A stretch of DNA of 64,000 bases from CBDHCC01 sp965219235 (GCA_965219235.1 OZ244721.1:1922001-1986000), one strand, 5' to 3'. Shown: positions 20,946 to 30,096, counted from the first letter of the stretch. The notes: generated by a model from the letters alone, not told the origin. Translations and numbers: made by a program.

Positions 20946-21907
20946 TCCGGTCGGTGCTGACCGGCACGGGCTCGGCGCTTCCGCGGCGGCGCGTGTCCAA
21001 CGCCGAGCTCGCCCGGACCGTCGACACGACCGACGAGTGGATCGTCGCCCGCACCGGCATCCGCTTCCGCCACATCGCCGAGGACGACGAGACCACGGTC
21101 ACCCTGGGCACCGCCGCGGCCAGCGGCGCCCTGGAGGCGGCCGGCCTCCACCCGCGGGACATCGACCTCCTCGTGCTCGCCACCGCCACGCCGGACCGGA
21201 CCTTTCCGGCGAGCGCCACCCTGGTGCAGGCGGCGCTGGGCATCGACGACTGCATCGCGTTCGACGTGGGCGCGGTGTGCTCCGGCTTCCTCTACGCCGC
21301 CGGGGTGGTGGATGGGATGCTGCGGTCCGGCATGGCGGCCCGCGCGCTGGTCATCGGATCGGAGACCTTCTCGCGCATCCTGGATTGGGAGGACCGCGCG
21401 ACCTGCGTGCTGTTCGGCGACGGCGCGGGCGCGGCGGTGTTCGAGGCGCGGGACGTGGAGGCCGGCGGCCCCGGCGTGCTCGCGACCAGGCTGCACGCCG
21501 ACGGACGGCACGCCGACCTGCTCTATGTCGATGGCGGCCCCTCCACCACCGGCACGGTCGGCCATCTGCGGATGAAGGGGCGGGAGGTGTTCCGCCACGC
21601 CGTCACCAACATGTCCGCCGCTCTCCACGAGACGCTCGACGCCGCGGGACTCTCGGTGACGGACGTCGATTGGCTGATCCCGCACCAGGCCAACGCGCGC
21701 ATCCTGGAGGCCACCGCCAGGAAGATCGGCCTTCCGCCCGAGCGGGTGATCGTGACCGTGGATCGCCACGCCAACACCTCCGCCGCGTCCGTGCCGCTGG
21801 CGCTCGACGAGGCGATCCGCTCCGGCCGGGTGTGTCCGGGCGACTTGGCGGTGCTCGAGGCGATGGGCGGTGGCTTCACCTGGGGCGCCATGGCGCTGCG
21901 CCTCTAA
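20942..21907 (+). CDS. fabH: Beta-ketoacyl-ACP synthase III
   Basis: A 321-residue FabH that condenses acetyl-CoA with malonyl-ACP to start fatty acid synthesis. The catalytic triad is Cys113 (GAVCSGF), His248 (IPHQANARI) and Asn278 (HANTSAAS). The N-terminal TDEWIVARTGIR motif is also typical. GTG start overlapping the plsX stop. It is followed after 76 bases by ihfA, the usual alphaproteobacterial order. Confidence 0.97.
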   Translation: MIRSVLTGTGSALPRRRVSNAELARTVDTTDEWIVARTGIRFRHIAEDDETTVTLGTAAASGALEAAGLHPRDIDLLVLATATPDRTFPASATLVQAALGIDDCIAFDVGAVCSGFLYAAGVVDGMLRSGMAARALVIGSETFSRILDWEDRATCVLFGDGAGAAVFEARDVEAGGPGVLATRLHADGRHADLLYVDGGPSTTGTVGHLRMKGREVFRHAVTNMSAALHETLDAAGLSVTDVDWLIPHQANARILEATARKIGLPPERVIVTVDRHANTSAASVPLALDEAIRSGRVCPGDLAVLEAMGGGFTWGAMALRL

Positions 21908-21983
21908 ATCGTGCCCACTTCCACTCTTGTGGCCACCGCCGCCGCGCGATAAGCTGTTGGACGGACGAGAGGAGACACCGCCG

Positions 21984-22277
21984 ATGGCCGACACACTGAC
22001 CCGGGCCGACCTGGCCGAACGGACGCACAGGGCCGTCGGTCTCAGCCGCTCCGAATCCTCGCGCCTGGTCGACCGCGTGCTGGACCTGATCCGCGCCGAG
22101 CTGGGCAGGGGCGCGGACGTCAAGCTCTCCGGTTTCGGCAGCTTCGTCATCCGCCGCAAGACCGAGCGGGTGGGCCGCAATCCGCGCACCCGCGAGGAGG
22201 TGCCGATCTCGGCGCGCCGGGTCGTCACCTTCCGCCCCTCCACCGCGTTGCGCGAACGGGTTGCGGACCTCGCCTGA
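21984..22277 (+). CDS. ihfA: Integration host factor subunit alpha
   Basis: A 97-residue IHF/HU-family DNA-bending protein. The start MADTLTRADLAE and the beta-arm KTERVGRNPRTREEVPI with its conserved Asn-Pro tip are typical of IhfA. It pairs with IhfB elsewhere in the genome to bend DNA. An AGGAGA ribosome site lies before the ATG. The position between fabH and a MerR gene is the standard arrangement in this group and supports the alpha assignment over HU. Confidence 0.95.
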   Translation: MADTLTRADLAERTHRAVGLSRSESSRLVDRVLDLIRAELGRGADVKLSGFGSFVIRRKTERVGRNPRTREEVPISARRVVTFRPSTALRERVADLA

Positions 22278-22285
22278 CGGGGTCG

Positions 22286-22639
22286 GTGGCAACCCAGCCT
22301 TCCAAGGACGACGGTGCGCTCCGGACGATCGGTGAGCTGTCGGAGGCGTTGGGCCGTCCCGCCCACATCCTGCGCTATTGGGAAAAGCGCTTCCCGCAAC
22401 TCAGACCGTTGCAGCGGGCGGGTGGGCGCCGCTACTATCGCCCCGCCGACGTCGCGCTCGCCCGCCACATAGACCGACTGCTCAACGAGGAGGGCTACAC
22501 CATCGAGGGCGCCGTGCGCGCACTGGCCTCCGCATCGCCGACCGACACCGCGCCACAGCGCCCCGCCCCGATCAACAGGGTGCGCGCGGTGCGTGACCGG
22601 CTCGCGCGAGCCTTGAGCGATGCGGGCCGGGAGCACTGA
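22286..22639 (+). CDS. MerR family transcriptional regulator
   Basis: A 117-residue regulator with the winged-helix N-terminus of MerR (TIGELSEALGRPAHILRYWE, then RYYRPADV). The effector region after residue 85 is very short and lacks metal-binding cysteines, so the signal is unknown. GTG start, 8 bases after the ihfA stop. Members of this subfamily regularly follow ihfA in alphaproteobacteria. Confidence 0.9.
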   Translation: MATQPSKDDGALRTIGELSEALGRPAHILRYWEKRFPQLRPLQRAGGRRYYRPADVALARHIDRLLNEEGYTIEGAVRALASASPTDTAPQRPAPINRVRAVRDRLARALSDAGREH

Positions 22640-22645
22640 CGGCGG

Positions 22646-23179
22646 CTAGCGCGCATCGGGACCCAGCGCGGGATCGAGATCGCGCGGACGCGTGAAGCTG
22701 TCCAGCGTGCCGATGCCCTCCTCCACCTGCGACCAGCGTTCCACCGGCAAGGCGATCCGCGCCACGCTGACGGTCGGAAACTTCTCGGCGACATCGGCCA
22801 GCGCGTCGCCCGAAGCGGCGAGCGTCAGCACCAGCTCCTCCAGACCCGGATTGTGCCCGACGAGCAGCAGCGAGGCCGCACGGTCGTCGGCGTCCGCCAC
22901 CACTTCGAGCAGCGTCGCTCCGCTGGCGAGATAGACCCTGGCGTCCCAGCGGGGTGCCAGCGGGTGTGCCCAGGCGTCCGCCAGCTCCGCCACCGTCTCC
23001 CGCACCCGACGGGCGGGCGAGGCGATCGCGGCATCGACCCGCACCCCCCGCCCCTTCAGCCAGAGGCCCACCGTGCGCGCCGCGCGGCGGCCCCGATCGT
23101 TCAGCGGCCGCTCGAAGTCGCGCTGTTCGGGGTCGTCCCACTCCGACTTGGCGTGGCGGATCAGCGTCAGCGTCTTCAT
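22646..23179 (-). CDS. Histidine phosphatase family protein (SixA-like)
   Basis: A 177-residue phosphohistidine phosphatase-type protein. The catalytic RHAKS motif has Arg8 and His9, and the second His is in VGHNPGLEEL. SixA enzymes dephosphorylate histidine-phosphotransfer proteins; here the substrate is unknown. Its ATG overlaps the TGA of the upstream helicase gene by four bases, so they form an operon. It converges with the MerR gene. Confidence 0.88.
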   Translation of the reverse strand: MKTLTLIRHAKSEWDDPEQRDFERPLNDRGRRAARTVGLWLKGRGVRVDAAIASPARRVRETVAELADAWAHPLAPRWDARVYLASGATLLEVVADADDRAASLLLVGHNPGLEELVLTLAASGDALADVAEKFPTVSVARIALPVERWSQVEEGIGTLDSFTRPRDLDPALGPDAR

Positions 23180-25917
23180 GCGGTCTCCGTCGGCGCCTCG
23201 TCCGCTCCATGCCCCAAAGCGCTCGCGCCCGCCAGTCGTTGCCGGACCCGATCCCTGGCGGCGTCGAGCGGCAGGCGGTGGATCGGGGTGCCCTCCGGGA
23301 AGGCGGAGAGCAGGCGGCTCGGCACCGCACTCGACAGCAGCACGAACACGCCGCGGTCGTCGGCGCGCCGGATCAGGCGGCCGAAGGCCTGAGCAAGGCG
23401 CGCGCGGATCAGGCGGTCGTCATAGGCCGGGCCGCCGCCCGCCGCCCGTCGCGCGCGGTGGAGCACGGTCGGCTTGGGCCAGGGCACGCCTTCCATCACC
23501 ACCAGCCGGAGCGAGTTTCCGGGCACGTCAACTCCGTCCCGAAGCGCGTCGGTGCCGAGCAGGCTGGCGCGCGGGTCGTCGCGGAAGATGTCGACGAGCG
23601 TGCCGGCGTCGATCGGGTCCACATGTTGCGCATGGAGCGACAGCCCGGCTCGCGCCAGGCGGTCGGCGATGCGCGCATGGACCACGCGCAGCCGCCGGAT
23701 GGCGGTGAACAGCCCCAGCGTGCCGCCGCCCGCCGCCTCGATCAGCGTCGCATAGGCCCCGGCCAGCGCCGCCGGGTCGCCGCGCGGCAGGTCGGTCACG
23801 ATCACGACCTCCGACTGGGAGGCGTAGTCGAAGGGGCTGGGTGCCTCGAAATGCTCCGGCGGCCGGGTCAGGCGCGCGGTGCCGCAGCGGCGGTCCGCCT
23901 CGCCCCAGTCGCCCCCGGCGGTCAGCGTGGCGGACGTCACCAGCACGCCATGGGCGGGCTTCAGCACCGCGTCGGCAAAGGGCACGCCGGGGTCGAGCCA
24001 GTGGCGGTGCAGGCCCACGTCCCACTCCCGCCCGTCGCCGCGCGCGATCGCCAGCCAGTCCACGAAGCGGCCCTCGGGGTCTCCCTCCCCGCCCAGCCCC
24101 GCCGCCATCGCGATCCAGCTCGCCAGCGTGTCGCGCCGCCAGCCGAGCGCCATCAGCGCCCCGTCCACCCGCGCGCGCGCCTGCGCGTCGAGCCAGTCGG
24201 GCGGATCGGCCAGGAGCGCGTCGAGCCGCTGACCCAGCCGCAACAGCGGCCGGTGGATAAAGGTTAGCGCTAACACCAGCGCCTGTGCCGCCTCGACCAG
24301 ATCGCCCGGCGGATCGCCGGCCTCGCACTCCAAGCCATAGCCCGCATCCGCCGACCCGCTCTCGTCGCGCGCCCACACCGTCGCGCGCACGGCGGCGAGG
24401 AAGCGCTCCGCCGGCCCGTCCGGTTCGCCGTCCGCCAGCCGTCTCAGCCAGCCCTCCGACGGCAGCGCGCCCGCCGCCTCGACGGCGCTCCCGATCGCTC
24501 GCCCGCCCTCCTCGTCATAGCTCGCCACATCCGCCAAGCGCGCGGCGAGCCCGCGGCGCCGCCCGCGCGACCGCCCCTCCGGCCCCAGCACCCAGCGGCG
24601 CAGCTCGATCGCCTCCGACCCCGTCAGCGCGGCGGAGAACATCGAATCGGCCGCGTCGTGCAGATGGTGGCCCTCGTCGAACACGATGCGCGTCGGGCGG
24701 TTGTCCGACTCCCGCCCGCGCGCGGCGTTGACCATGACGAGCGCGTGGTTGGCGATCACCAGATCCGCCTGCCGCGACGCCCGCGCCGCGCGCTCGATGA
24801 AGCAGCGGCGATAGTGCGGGCAGCCGGCGAATACGCACTCGCCACGCCGGTCGGTGAGCGCGGCGGCACCCGACCGGCGAAACAGCGCGGGCAGCCAGCC
24901 CGGCAGGTCGCCGCCCACCATGTCACCGTCGCGGCTGAACGCCGCCCAGCGTGCGACCAGATGCGCCAGGATAGCCGCGCGGCCAGCGAACCCGCCCTGG
25001 ACCGCATCCTCCAGATTGAGCAGGCAGAGGTAGTTCTCGCGCCCCTTTCGCACCACGACCCGCCGCGCCCGGTCGGCGGCGTCGGGGTAGATGCGCGCGG
25101 TCTCCGCCGACAGCTGGCGTTGCAACGCCTTGGTGTAGGTCGACACCCACACCGTCCCGTCCGCGCCCCTGGCCCACAGCGTGGTGGGCGCGAGATAGCC
25201 CAGCGTCTTGCCGATCCCCGTGCCCGCCTGCGCCATCAGCACGGCGGGCTCTCCGGCCGCCGGACGCGGCCCGAGGATGTGGCTGACGCGCGCGGCATAG
25301 TCGCGCTGGCCGGGCCGGGTCTCCGCGCCGTCGCCGGTCAGCAGGTCGAGCCAGTCGAGCGCCGCCGCGTCGGTGACGGCGAAGGGGCGGGGCGCGCCGC
25401 GCGGCGGCTGCTCCTCCCACTCCGGCAGCTTCAGGAAGACGGAGCGTTCGTGCGCCTCGGGCCGCTGGAGCCGTGCGGTCACCGGCCCCGCCCACGGCCA
25501 GCGCGCGCGGGCCAGCGCGCCGGCGGACGCGTAGGCCCCGTCGCGCTCAGCCCAGTCGGGATCGGCGAGCCGTGCCAGCATCCGCTCCGCCATGGCGATC
25601 AGCGCGAGTGCGGCGTCGTCCTCCCGCTCCGGGGGTGCCACGCCCAGCGCGCGGGCGAGGCCGGCGGGCGTCGGCACGGCGAAGCGCGCGGGATGGATGA
25701 AGGCGAACAGCTCGAGCAGGTCGAGCCCCGACAGCTCCGGCACCCGCAACCGCTCGGCCGCCAAGGGCGCGTTGAGCAGCAGCACCGGCGTGTCCGCCGC
25801 CCGCGCCACCGCCTCTCCCCGGTCCACGCGCCGCACCTCGCCGCTCGGTTCCGCGATCCACACGCCGGCGTGGCTGGCGTGGAGCGCGGGCACGAGCAGG
25901 GGAGCGGGGGTGCGCAT
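23176..25917 (-). CDS. ATP-dependent DNA helicase, DinG/Rad3 type
   Basis: A 913-residue superfamily 2 helicase of the iron-sulfur DinG/XPD group. The Walker A motif AGTGIGKT has Lys237, and the DEGH box is at about 414-417. Between them are cysteines placed to hold a 4Fe-4S cluster (including CVFAGCPHYRRC). The C-terminal LRDGVDVPG and PKP motifs are typical. The N-terminal ~180 residues are an extra domain seen in alphaproteobacterial members. The start is put at MRTPAPLL; the frame is open upstream but runs into a palindromic repeat. It is coupled with the SixA-like gene. Confidence 0.9.
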   Translation of the reverse strand: MRTPAPLLVPALHASHAGVWIAEPSGEVRRVDRGEAVARAADTPVLLLNAPLAAERLRVPELSGLDLLELFAFIHPARFAVPTPAGLARALGVAPPEREDDAALALIAMAERMLARLADPDWAERDGAYASAGALARARWPWAGPVTARLQRPEAHERSVFLKLPEWEEQPPRGAPRPFAVTDAAALDWLDLLTGDGAETRPGQRDYAARVSHILGPRPAAGEPAVLMAQAGTGIGKTLGYLAPTTLWARGADGTVWVSTYTKALQRQLSAETARIYPDAADRARRVVVRKGRENYLCLLNLEDAVQGGFAGRAAILAHLVARWAAFSRDGDMVGGDLPGWLPALFRRSGAAALTDRRGECVFAGCPHYRRCFIERAARASRQADLVIANHALVMVNAARGRESDNRPTRIVFDEGHHLHDAADSMFSAALTGSEAIELRRWVLGPEGRSRGRRRGLAARLADVASYDEEGGRAIGSAVEAAGALPSEGWLRRLADGEPDGPAERFLAAVRATVWARDESGSADAGYGLECEAGDPPGDLVEAAQALVLALTFIHRPLLRLGQRLDALLADPPDWLDAQARARVDGALMALGWRRDTLASWIAMAAGLGGEGDPEGRFVDWLAIARGDGREWDVGLHRHWLDPGVPFADAVLKPAHGVLVTSATLTAGGDWGEADRRCGTARLTRPPEHFEAPSPFDYASQSEVVIVTDLPRGDPAALAGAYATLIEAAGGGTLGLFTAIRRLRVVHARIADRLARAGLSLHAQHVDPIDAGTLVDIFRDDPRASLLGTDALRDGVDVPGNSLRLVVMEGVPWPKPTVLHRARRAAGGGPAYDDRLIRARLAQAFGRLIRRADDRGVFVLLSSAVPSRLLSAFPEGTPIHRLPLDAARDRVRQRLAGASALGHGADEAPTETA

Positions 25918-25975
25918 GGGCGGGTGTGTGGCGGATGGGAGGACGGGAGGGAAGCGTCCGACCCGCCTTCCTTCA

Positions 25976-26043
25976 TCACCCTCACCCTTCCGCCGCTGAC
26001 GCGGCTCCCTCCCTCTCCCAAGAGGAGAGGGACAGGGTGAGGG
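25976..26043 (-). repeat. 68-bp interspersed palindromic repeat, copy A
   Basis: Read on the minus strand it goes CCCTCACCCTGTCCC...GGGAGAGGGAGGGAGCC...GGAAGGGTGAGGGTGA. It is nearly identical to 60338-60404 on the plus strand, with only a few differences. The inner CTCTCC/GGAGAG pair forms a hairpin. It separates the helicase and lysS starts and may carry both promoters or simply sit between them. Confidence 0.85.
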
Positions 26044-26095
26044 CGACCAGCGCGGGGCTTTACCGTCGCTCCGTGATCCGCGACACACCCCTGCC

Positions 26096-27685
26096 ATGAC
26101 CGCCCCCCACCTCGACCCTGCGCTCCGCGACGCCGCGCAGACCTCCCGCGCCTGGCCGTTCGTGGAGGCGCGCAAGCTGCTCGCGCGTTACCCCGATGGG
26201 AAGCCGGACGGCGAACCCGTGCTGTTGGAGACCGGCTATGGCCCGTCCGGCCTGCCCCATATCGGCACGTTCCAGGAGGTGTTCCGCACCACGCTCGTCC
26301 AGCGCGCCTACGAGACGCTGACCGGCGGCGCGCCGACCCGGCTCGTCACCTTCTCCGACGACATGGACGGCCTCAGGAAGGTGCCCGACGGGGTGCCGGA
26401 CAAGGAGCGGCTGGAGGAGTCCCTCGACCACCCTTTGTGCGAGGTGCCCGACCCCTGGGGCTGCCACGACAGCTACGCCGCGCACAACAACGCGCTGCTC
26501 CGCGACTTCCTCCACCGCTTCGGCTTCGCGTTCGAGTTCGTGGCGTCCTCCGACCGTTACCGCTCCGGCGCGTTCGACGACGCGCTCAAGCGCGTGCTGA
26601 AGGAGAACGACGCGATCCTGGCGATCATGCTGCCGACCTTGGGCGAGGAGCGGCGGGCGACCTACTCGCCGGTGCTGCCGATCAGCCCGACGTCGGGCAA
26701 GGTGCTCCAGGTGGCGGTGGACGTGCTGGACGCCGAGGCCGGGATGGTCGCGTTCGAGGATGAGGGGAGCCGGATCGAACATTGCATCCTGTCGGGCGGG
26801 GCCAAGCTGCAATGGAAGGTCGACTGGGCGATGCGCTGGGTGGCGCTGGGCGTCGATTACGAGATGTACGGCAAGGACCTGACCGACTCCGGCACGCTGG
26901 GCGCGCGGATCGCGAAGGTGCTGGGCGGGCGCAAGCCCGAGGGGCTGATCTACGAGATGTTCCTGGACGAGGAGGGGACCAAGATCTCCAAGTCGAAGGG
27001 CAACGGCCTGACGATGGACGAGTGGCTGTCCTTTGGGCCGGAAAAGTCGCTGGAGGTGTTCCTCTATCGCGAGCCGACGAGCGCCAAGCACCTCCATCCC
27101 GGCGTGGTGCCGAAGGCGGTGGACGACCTGATGGATTTCCGCGCCCGCTATCCCGAGCAGTGGGCGGAGAAGCGGCTCGCGAACCCGGTGTGGCACGCCT
27201 ATGCGGGCGACCCGCCGCCGGCGCTGCCGGTCAGCTACTCCCTGCTGTTGAACCTGATCGGCGTGCTCGGCGCGGAGGCGGACCGGGAGACGGTGTGGCG
27301 CTATCTCCAGCGGGTGGTCGGCGAGCTGGACGCGGGCGCGCGCGGCGAACTGGACACGCTCATCGACGGCGCGCTCGCCTATGCGTGTGAACAGGGCGAC
27401 GAGGCGGAGCGGCGCGCGCCGACGGCGGCCGAGGCCGAGGGGCTGCGGCGGCTGGACGCGGTGCTGGCCGACCTGGACGAGGGCGCGGACGCGGAGGCGA
27501 TCCAGACGGAGGTCTATCGCATCGGCAAGGAGGGCGGGTTCGAGAGCCTGCGCGAGTGGTTCCGCGCGCTCTACGAAACGCTGCTGGGGACGAGCGCCGG
27601 GCCGAGGATGGGGACGTTCATCGCCATGGTGGGGGTGGGCACGGCACGGCGGCTGATCGGGGAGGCGCTGGGGCGGGGGGAGTAG
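26096..27685 (+). CDS. lysS: Lysine--tRNA ligase, class I
   Basis: A 529-residue class I lysyl-tRNA synthetase (LysK type), which charges tRNA-Lys. The HIGH-like motif is PSGLPHIG at residues 50-57 and the KMSKS-like motif is KISKS at 296-300, with the C-terminal helical anticodon domain of this class. Class I LysRS is common in archaea and in alphaproteobacteria in place of the class II enzyme of E. coli. The stop lies 5 bases before a large nested palindrome that could end transcription. Confidence 0.95.
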   Translation: MTAPHLDPALRDAAQTSRAWPFVEARKLLARYPDGKPDGEPVLLETGYGPSGLPHIGTFQEVFRTTLVQRAYETLTGGAPTRLVTFSDDMDGLRKVPDGVPDKERLEESLDHPLCEVPDPWGCHDSYAAHNNALLRDFLHRFGFAFEFVASSDRYRSGAFDDALKRVLKENDAILAIMLPTLGEERRATYSPVLPISPTSGKVLQVAVDVLDAEAGMVAFEDEGSRIEHCILSGGAKLQWKVDWAMRWVALGVDYEMYGKDLTDSGTLGARIAKVLGGRKPEGLIYEMFLDEEGTKISKSKGNGLTMDEWLSFGPEKSLEVFLYREPTSAKHLHPGVVPKAVDDLMDFRARYPEQWAEKRLANPVWHAYAGDPPPALPVSYSLLLNLIGVLGAEADRETVWRYLQRVVGELDAGARGELDTLIDGALAYACEQGDEAERRAPTAAEAEGLRRLDAVLADLDEGADAEAIQTEVYRIGKEGGFESLREWFRALYETLLGTSAGPRMGTFIAMVGVGTARRLIGEALGRGE

Positions 27686-27690
27686 CGGAA

Positions 27691-27806
27691 AGCCCTCTCC
27701 CCTTCAGGGGATCGTTGCGAAACTGCCCCCACCTTCTTCGTCATCCCCGCGAAAGCGGGGATGACGATCTGGAACAATGCAATGATCCCCTGAAGGGGAG
27801 AGGGCT
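27691..27806. repeat. 116-bp nested palindromic element
   Basis: Outer arms 27691-27718 and 27779-27806 are 28 bases each with a single mismatch. Inside is a perfect 13-bp hairpin with a GAAA loop (27738-27767, GTCATCCCCGC core). The element lies between convergent lysS and the ATP-grasp-like gene, and its right half is translated as the C-terminus of the latter. Its core resembles the repeat at 2541-2621. Confidence 0.9.
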
Positions 27807-28801
27807 TGTCGCCTGTCCGGCAGCATCGCCACCAGCGCCTCGCTCGCCAGCCGGATGCTGCGAAACTGCTCGCGCAGCGGCAGTGACAGCATCGGCCCCA
27901 CGTCGGTCTTGTTCGCGTCCACCACATACAGCCGCCCGTCGAAGCGATCCCGCAGCACGTCGAGCGTGCCCCAGTCGAGGCCCATCGCCGCGCAGAAGCG
28001 GCCGATGGCGGCGCGCTCCTCCTCCGAGAACACGGTCGCGGGATCGACGAGCGACACCTCGACATTGCTGATCGAGCGGAACCGGTCAGCCTTGGGCCGC
28101 CGCTTCGGGTACACCGACACCACACGGCCGCCGACCACCTGGGTCCTGAGGTCGAGCACATGGGTGTCGTCGCCGGTGTCCACCAGCCGCTGCACGACGG
28201 TGCCCGCGACGGGCTCGCAGGGGCACTGGACGATCGCGCCGTCGTGGCGCGAGTTGGTCTCGCTCTTCCTCACCGCCGGGCCGCTGTGGGTGCGCGGGTC
28301 GAGGGAGAGCGGGTAGCCGAAGGCGGCCTCGAACGCCTCGCCGACCCTGCTCTTGCGGATGTCGTGGCAGGCGAAGTTGAGCGTCACCCCGGCCGACCGT
28401 GCGTGGGCTGGGCTGACCGTCACGTCGTCGAAGAACATGGCGGCGCAGGCGTCCTCCGGCCGCTTCGCCACCGCCACGCCGCCATGGCTGAGCGCCGCGT
28501 GGACCATGTACCACGGCCGTGGGTCGTCGGGCGCGAACCACACCTGCCTGCGCTCCCGACCCGTGCCCCGGAGCCACCAGCGGCGCGCCATCAGCAGCAG
28601 CACGACCCGCAGGCCCCGCGCGATCTCGCGCACCAGGGCATAATCGAAGCGCACCGTCGCGCCGGTCTTCTTGATGACGAGCGTGCGCCCGCGCAGTTCG
28701 AGGTCGTTGAGCCACGATCCGGTCGGGTTGGGCGCGTCCGCCTCCGGTCGGGCGGGCAGGGCGGCGAGCGACGGGATCGCGAGGTCGGAGCTGTGGGGCA
28801 A
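27704..28801 (-). CDS. ATP-grasp-like protein of unknown function
   Basis: A 365-residue cytoplasmic protein that I cannot assign firmly. The C-terminal part has a motif like the metal-binding end of ATP-grasp folds (LYVVDANKTDVGPM) after an acidic/Asn-rich stretch, and sphingomonads carry similar hypothetical proteins. There is no signal peptide; a hydrophobic patch with several Trp/Arg residues lies near 65-80. The last ~34 residues are encoded by a palindromic repeat element and are probably not ancestral; the natural protein likely ended near MLPDRRQ. It lies downstream of the 2-oxoglutarate oxygenase on the same strand, 147 bases away. Confidence 0.55.
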   Translation of the reverse strand: MPHSSDLAIPSLAALPARPEADAPNPTGSWLNDLELRGRTLVIKKTGATVRFDYALVREIARGLRVVLLLMARRWWLRGTGRERRQVWFAPDDPRPWYMVHAALSHGGVAVAKRPEDACAAMFFDDVTVSPAHARSAGVTLNFACHDIRKSRVGEAFEAAFGYPLSLDPRTHSGPAVRKSETNSRHDGAIVQCPCEPVAGTVVQRLVDTGDDTHVLDLRTQVVGGRVVSVYPKRRPKADRFRSISNVEVSLVDPATVFSEEERAAIGRFCAAMGLDWGTLDVLRDRFDGRLYVVDANKTDVGPMLSLPLREQFRSIRLASEALVAMLPDRRQALSPSGDHCIVPDRHPRFRGDDEEGGGSFATIP

Positions 28802-28948
28802 GATCGGTCTCGGTTGGGCGGCGGGTGCGCCGGCGACGGGCGGGCGGACCGGCCCGCCCCGACCGTCGTCCTGGCGGTCGCAAGATGAATTCGCGATGCA
28901 CGGAACAAGGGTCCGGGCGATGGTCGCGCAGGGGCGCGGGCGCGCCCT

Positions 28949-29650
28949 TCAGGAGCCCCAGGGATTCTCCCGGAACCACTTGGTGATGATGTACTTGGCC
29001 CCCTTCACCACCGGGCGGCCGGCGTGGATGGTGAGCGCGTTGGGCTGGCCGTCGCCACCCATGTTGTTCCAGATGAGCAGCGTGCCCGCGCGCGGTTCGA
29101 TCGAGATGCCCATGTCGGTGAACTCGGTCTGGCCGCCCTCCTCCACATCGTTCAGGAACACCATCCCGGTCCAGGTGCGCTGGCCGCCGCCGTGGATCTC
29201 GCCGCGCCAGTAGGGCTCGGTGATGTGGAAATAGTCCTGGTGCGGCTTGAACTGCTGGCCGACCTCGTAGCGCTGGCCCTGCAGCGTTTCGCCGAACTCC
29301 TCCATGACGCCCAGCAGGTGGCTGATCCGCTGGTCGATCGCGCGGATGTCCCAGTCGTGGCGGTCCATGTCGCACGAGGAGGACGTGCGGAACTCGCGGT
29401 CCGGGTCCGCGGCGTAGAGCTTCGAGGGAAAGGCGTGCCGGTCGATCCGGTCGATCAGCATCGCCCTTTGCGCCGGCGGCAGGAAGTCGTGGAAGACGTA
29501 CATGTCGACGAGGTCCGTCTCTACCTTCTGGACGCCCTGCGTGGCCTGCAGCCGCGCGTTCACCGCCGCGCCGATCCGCGCCATCCGGTCGGCCGACGTG
29601 CCGCGCGCGCGCAACTCGTCCATCTTCTCCTGCGTCAGCACCGTCGCCAC
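28949..29650 (-). CDS. 2OG-Fe(II) oxygenase (prolyl 4-hydroxylase-like)
   Basis: A 233-residue dioxygenase using 2-oxoglutarate, iron and oxygen. The double-stranded beta-helix core carries the HxD iron motif in KPHQDYF, the distal His in LTIHAGRP, and a Lys nearby (VVKGAKYIITKW) to bind 2-oxoglutarate; TEFTDMGISIEPRAGTLLIW is typical of the P4H alpha-subunit family. It probably hydroxylates a protein or peptide residue. A GTG at 29650 is chosen as start because similarity begins there; no good ATG lies near. An ATP-grasp-like gene follows, possibly in the same transcript. Confidence 0.82.
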   Translation of the reverse strand: MATVLTQEKMDELRARGTSADRMARIGAAVNARLQATQGVQKVETDLVDMYVFHDFLPPAQRAMLIDRIDRHAFPSKLYAADPDREFRTSSSCDMDRHDWDIRAIDQRISHLLGVMEEFGETLQGQRYEVGQQFKPHQDYFHITEPYWRGEIHGGGQRTWTGMVFLNDVEEGGQTEFTDMGISIEPRAGTLLIWNNMGGDGQPNALTIHAGRPVVKGAKYIITKWFRENPWGS

Positions 29651-30096
29651 GATCAGTCGCCCTTCACCACCCGGCCCAAGGCCATCGCGGGCGCCACCGT
29701 TTCCAATGTCGCGCCGCCCGTCAAGGGGAGAGATCGGACCACCATCAGAACCATTGGATTCCGAGAGTTGGACGGGCGAGTCCGACCGCCGCCGCCACCG
29801 CCGGACAGACGATGCGGTTTGCAGGAAACCGCTGGATTTCAAACCCTTCGGTCGCACGCCGCCACCGGAGCGGACCGCGCGACCGAGCGGACCCGGCCGG
29901 CGTGGATCCGGCAAGCACACAACCCCATCGGCACGTTTCATTTGGTCCGGACCCGTGGCACGCGAGCGGTGCCGCGATAGCACCGCCGCACACAATCGGC
30001 GCGGGGGAGCGAGGCCGGACGCATGGACATCGACGGAACTCTGACGACGGTCCGCCGGCTGTGGTCGAGCGGCCAGACGGCGGCGCAATCACGCGA
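29651..30096. other. 446-bp gap without a recognisable gene
   Basis: No open frame here shows a credible protein. The stretch contains a 7-bp hairpin GCGGTTT-GCAGG-AAACCGC at 29814-29832 and should hold the promoter of the oxygenase on the minus strand and the 3' end region of the type IIG gene. A small RNA cannot be excluded. Confidence 0.5.
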
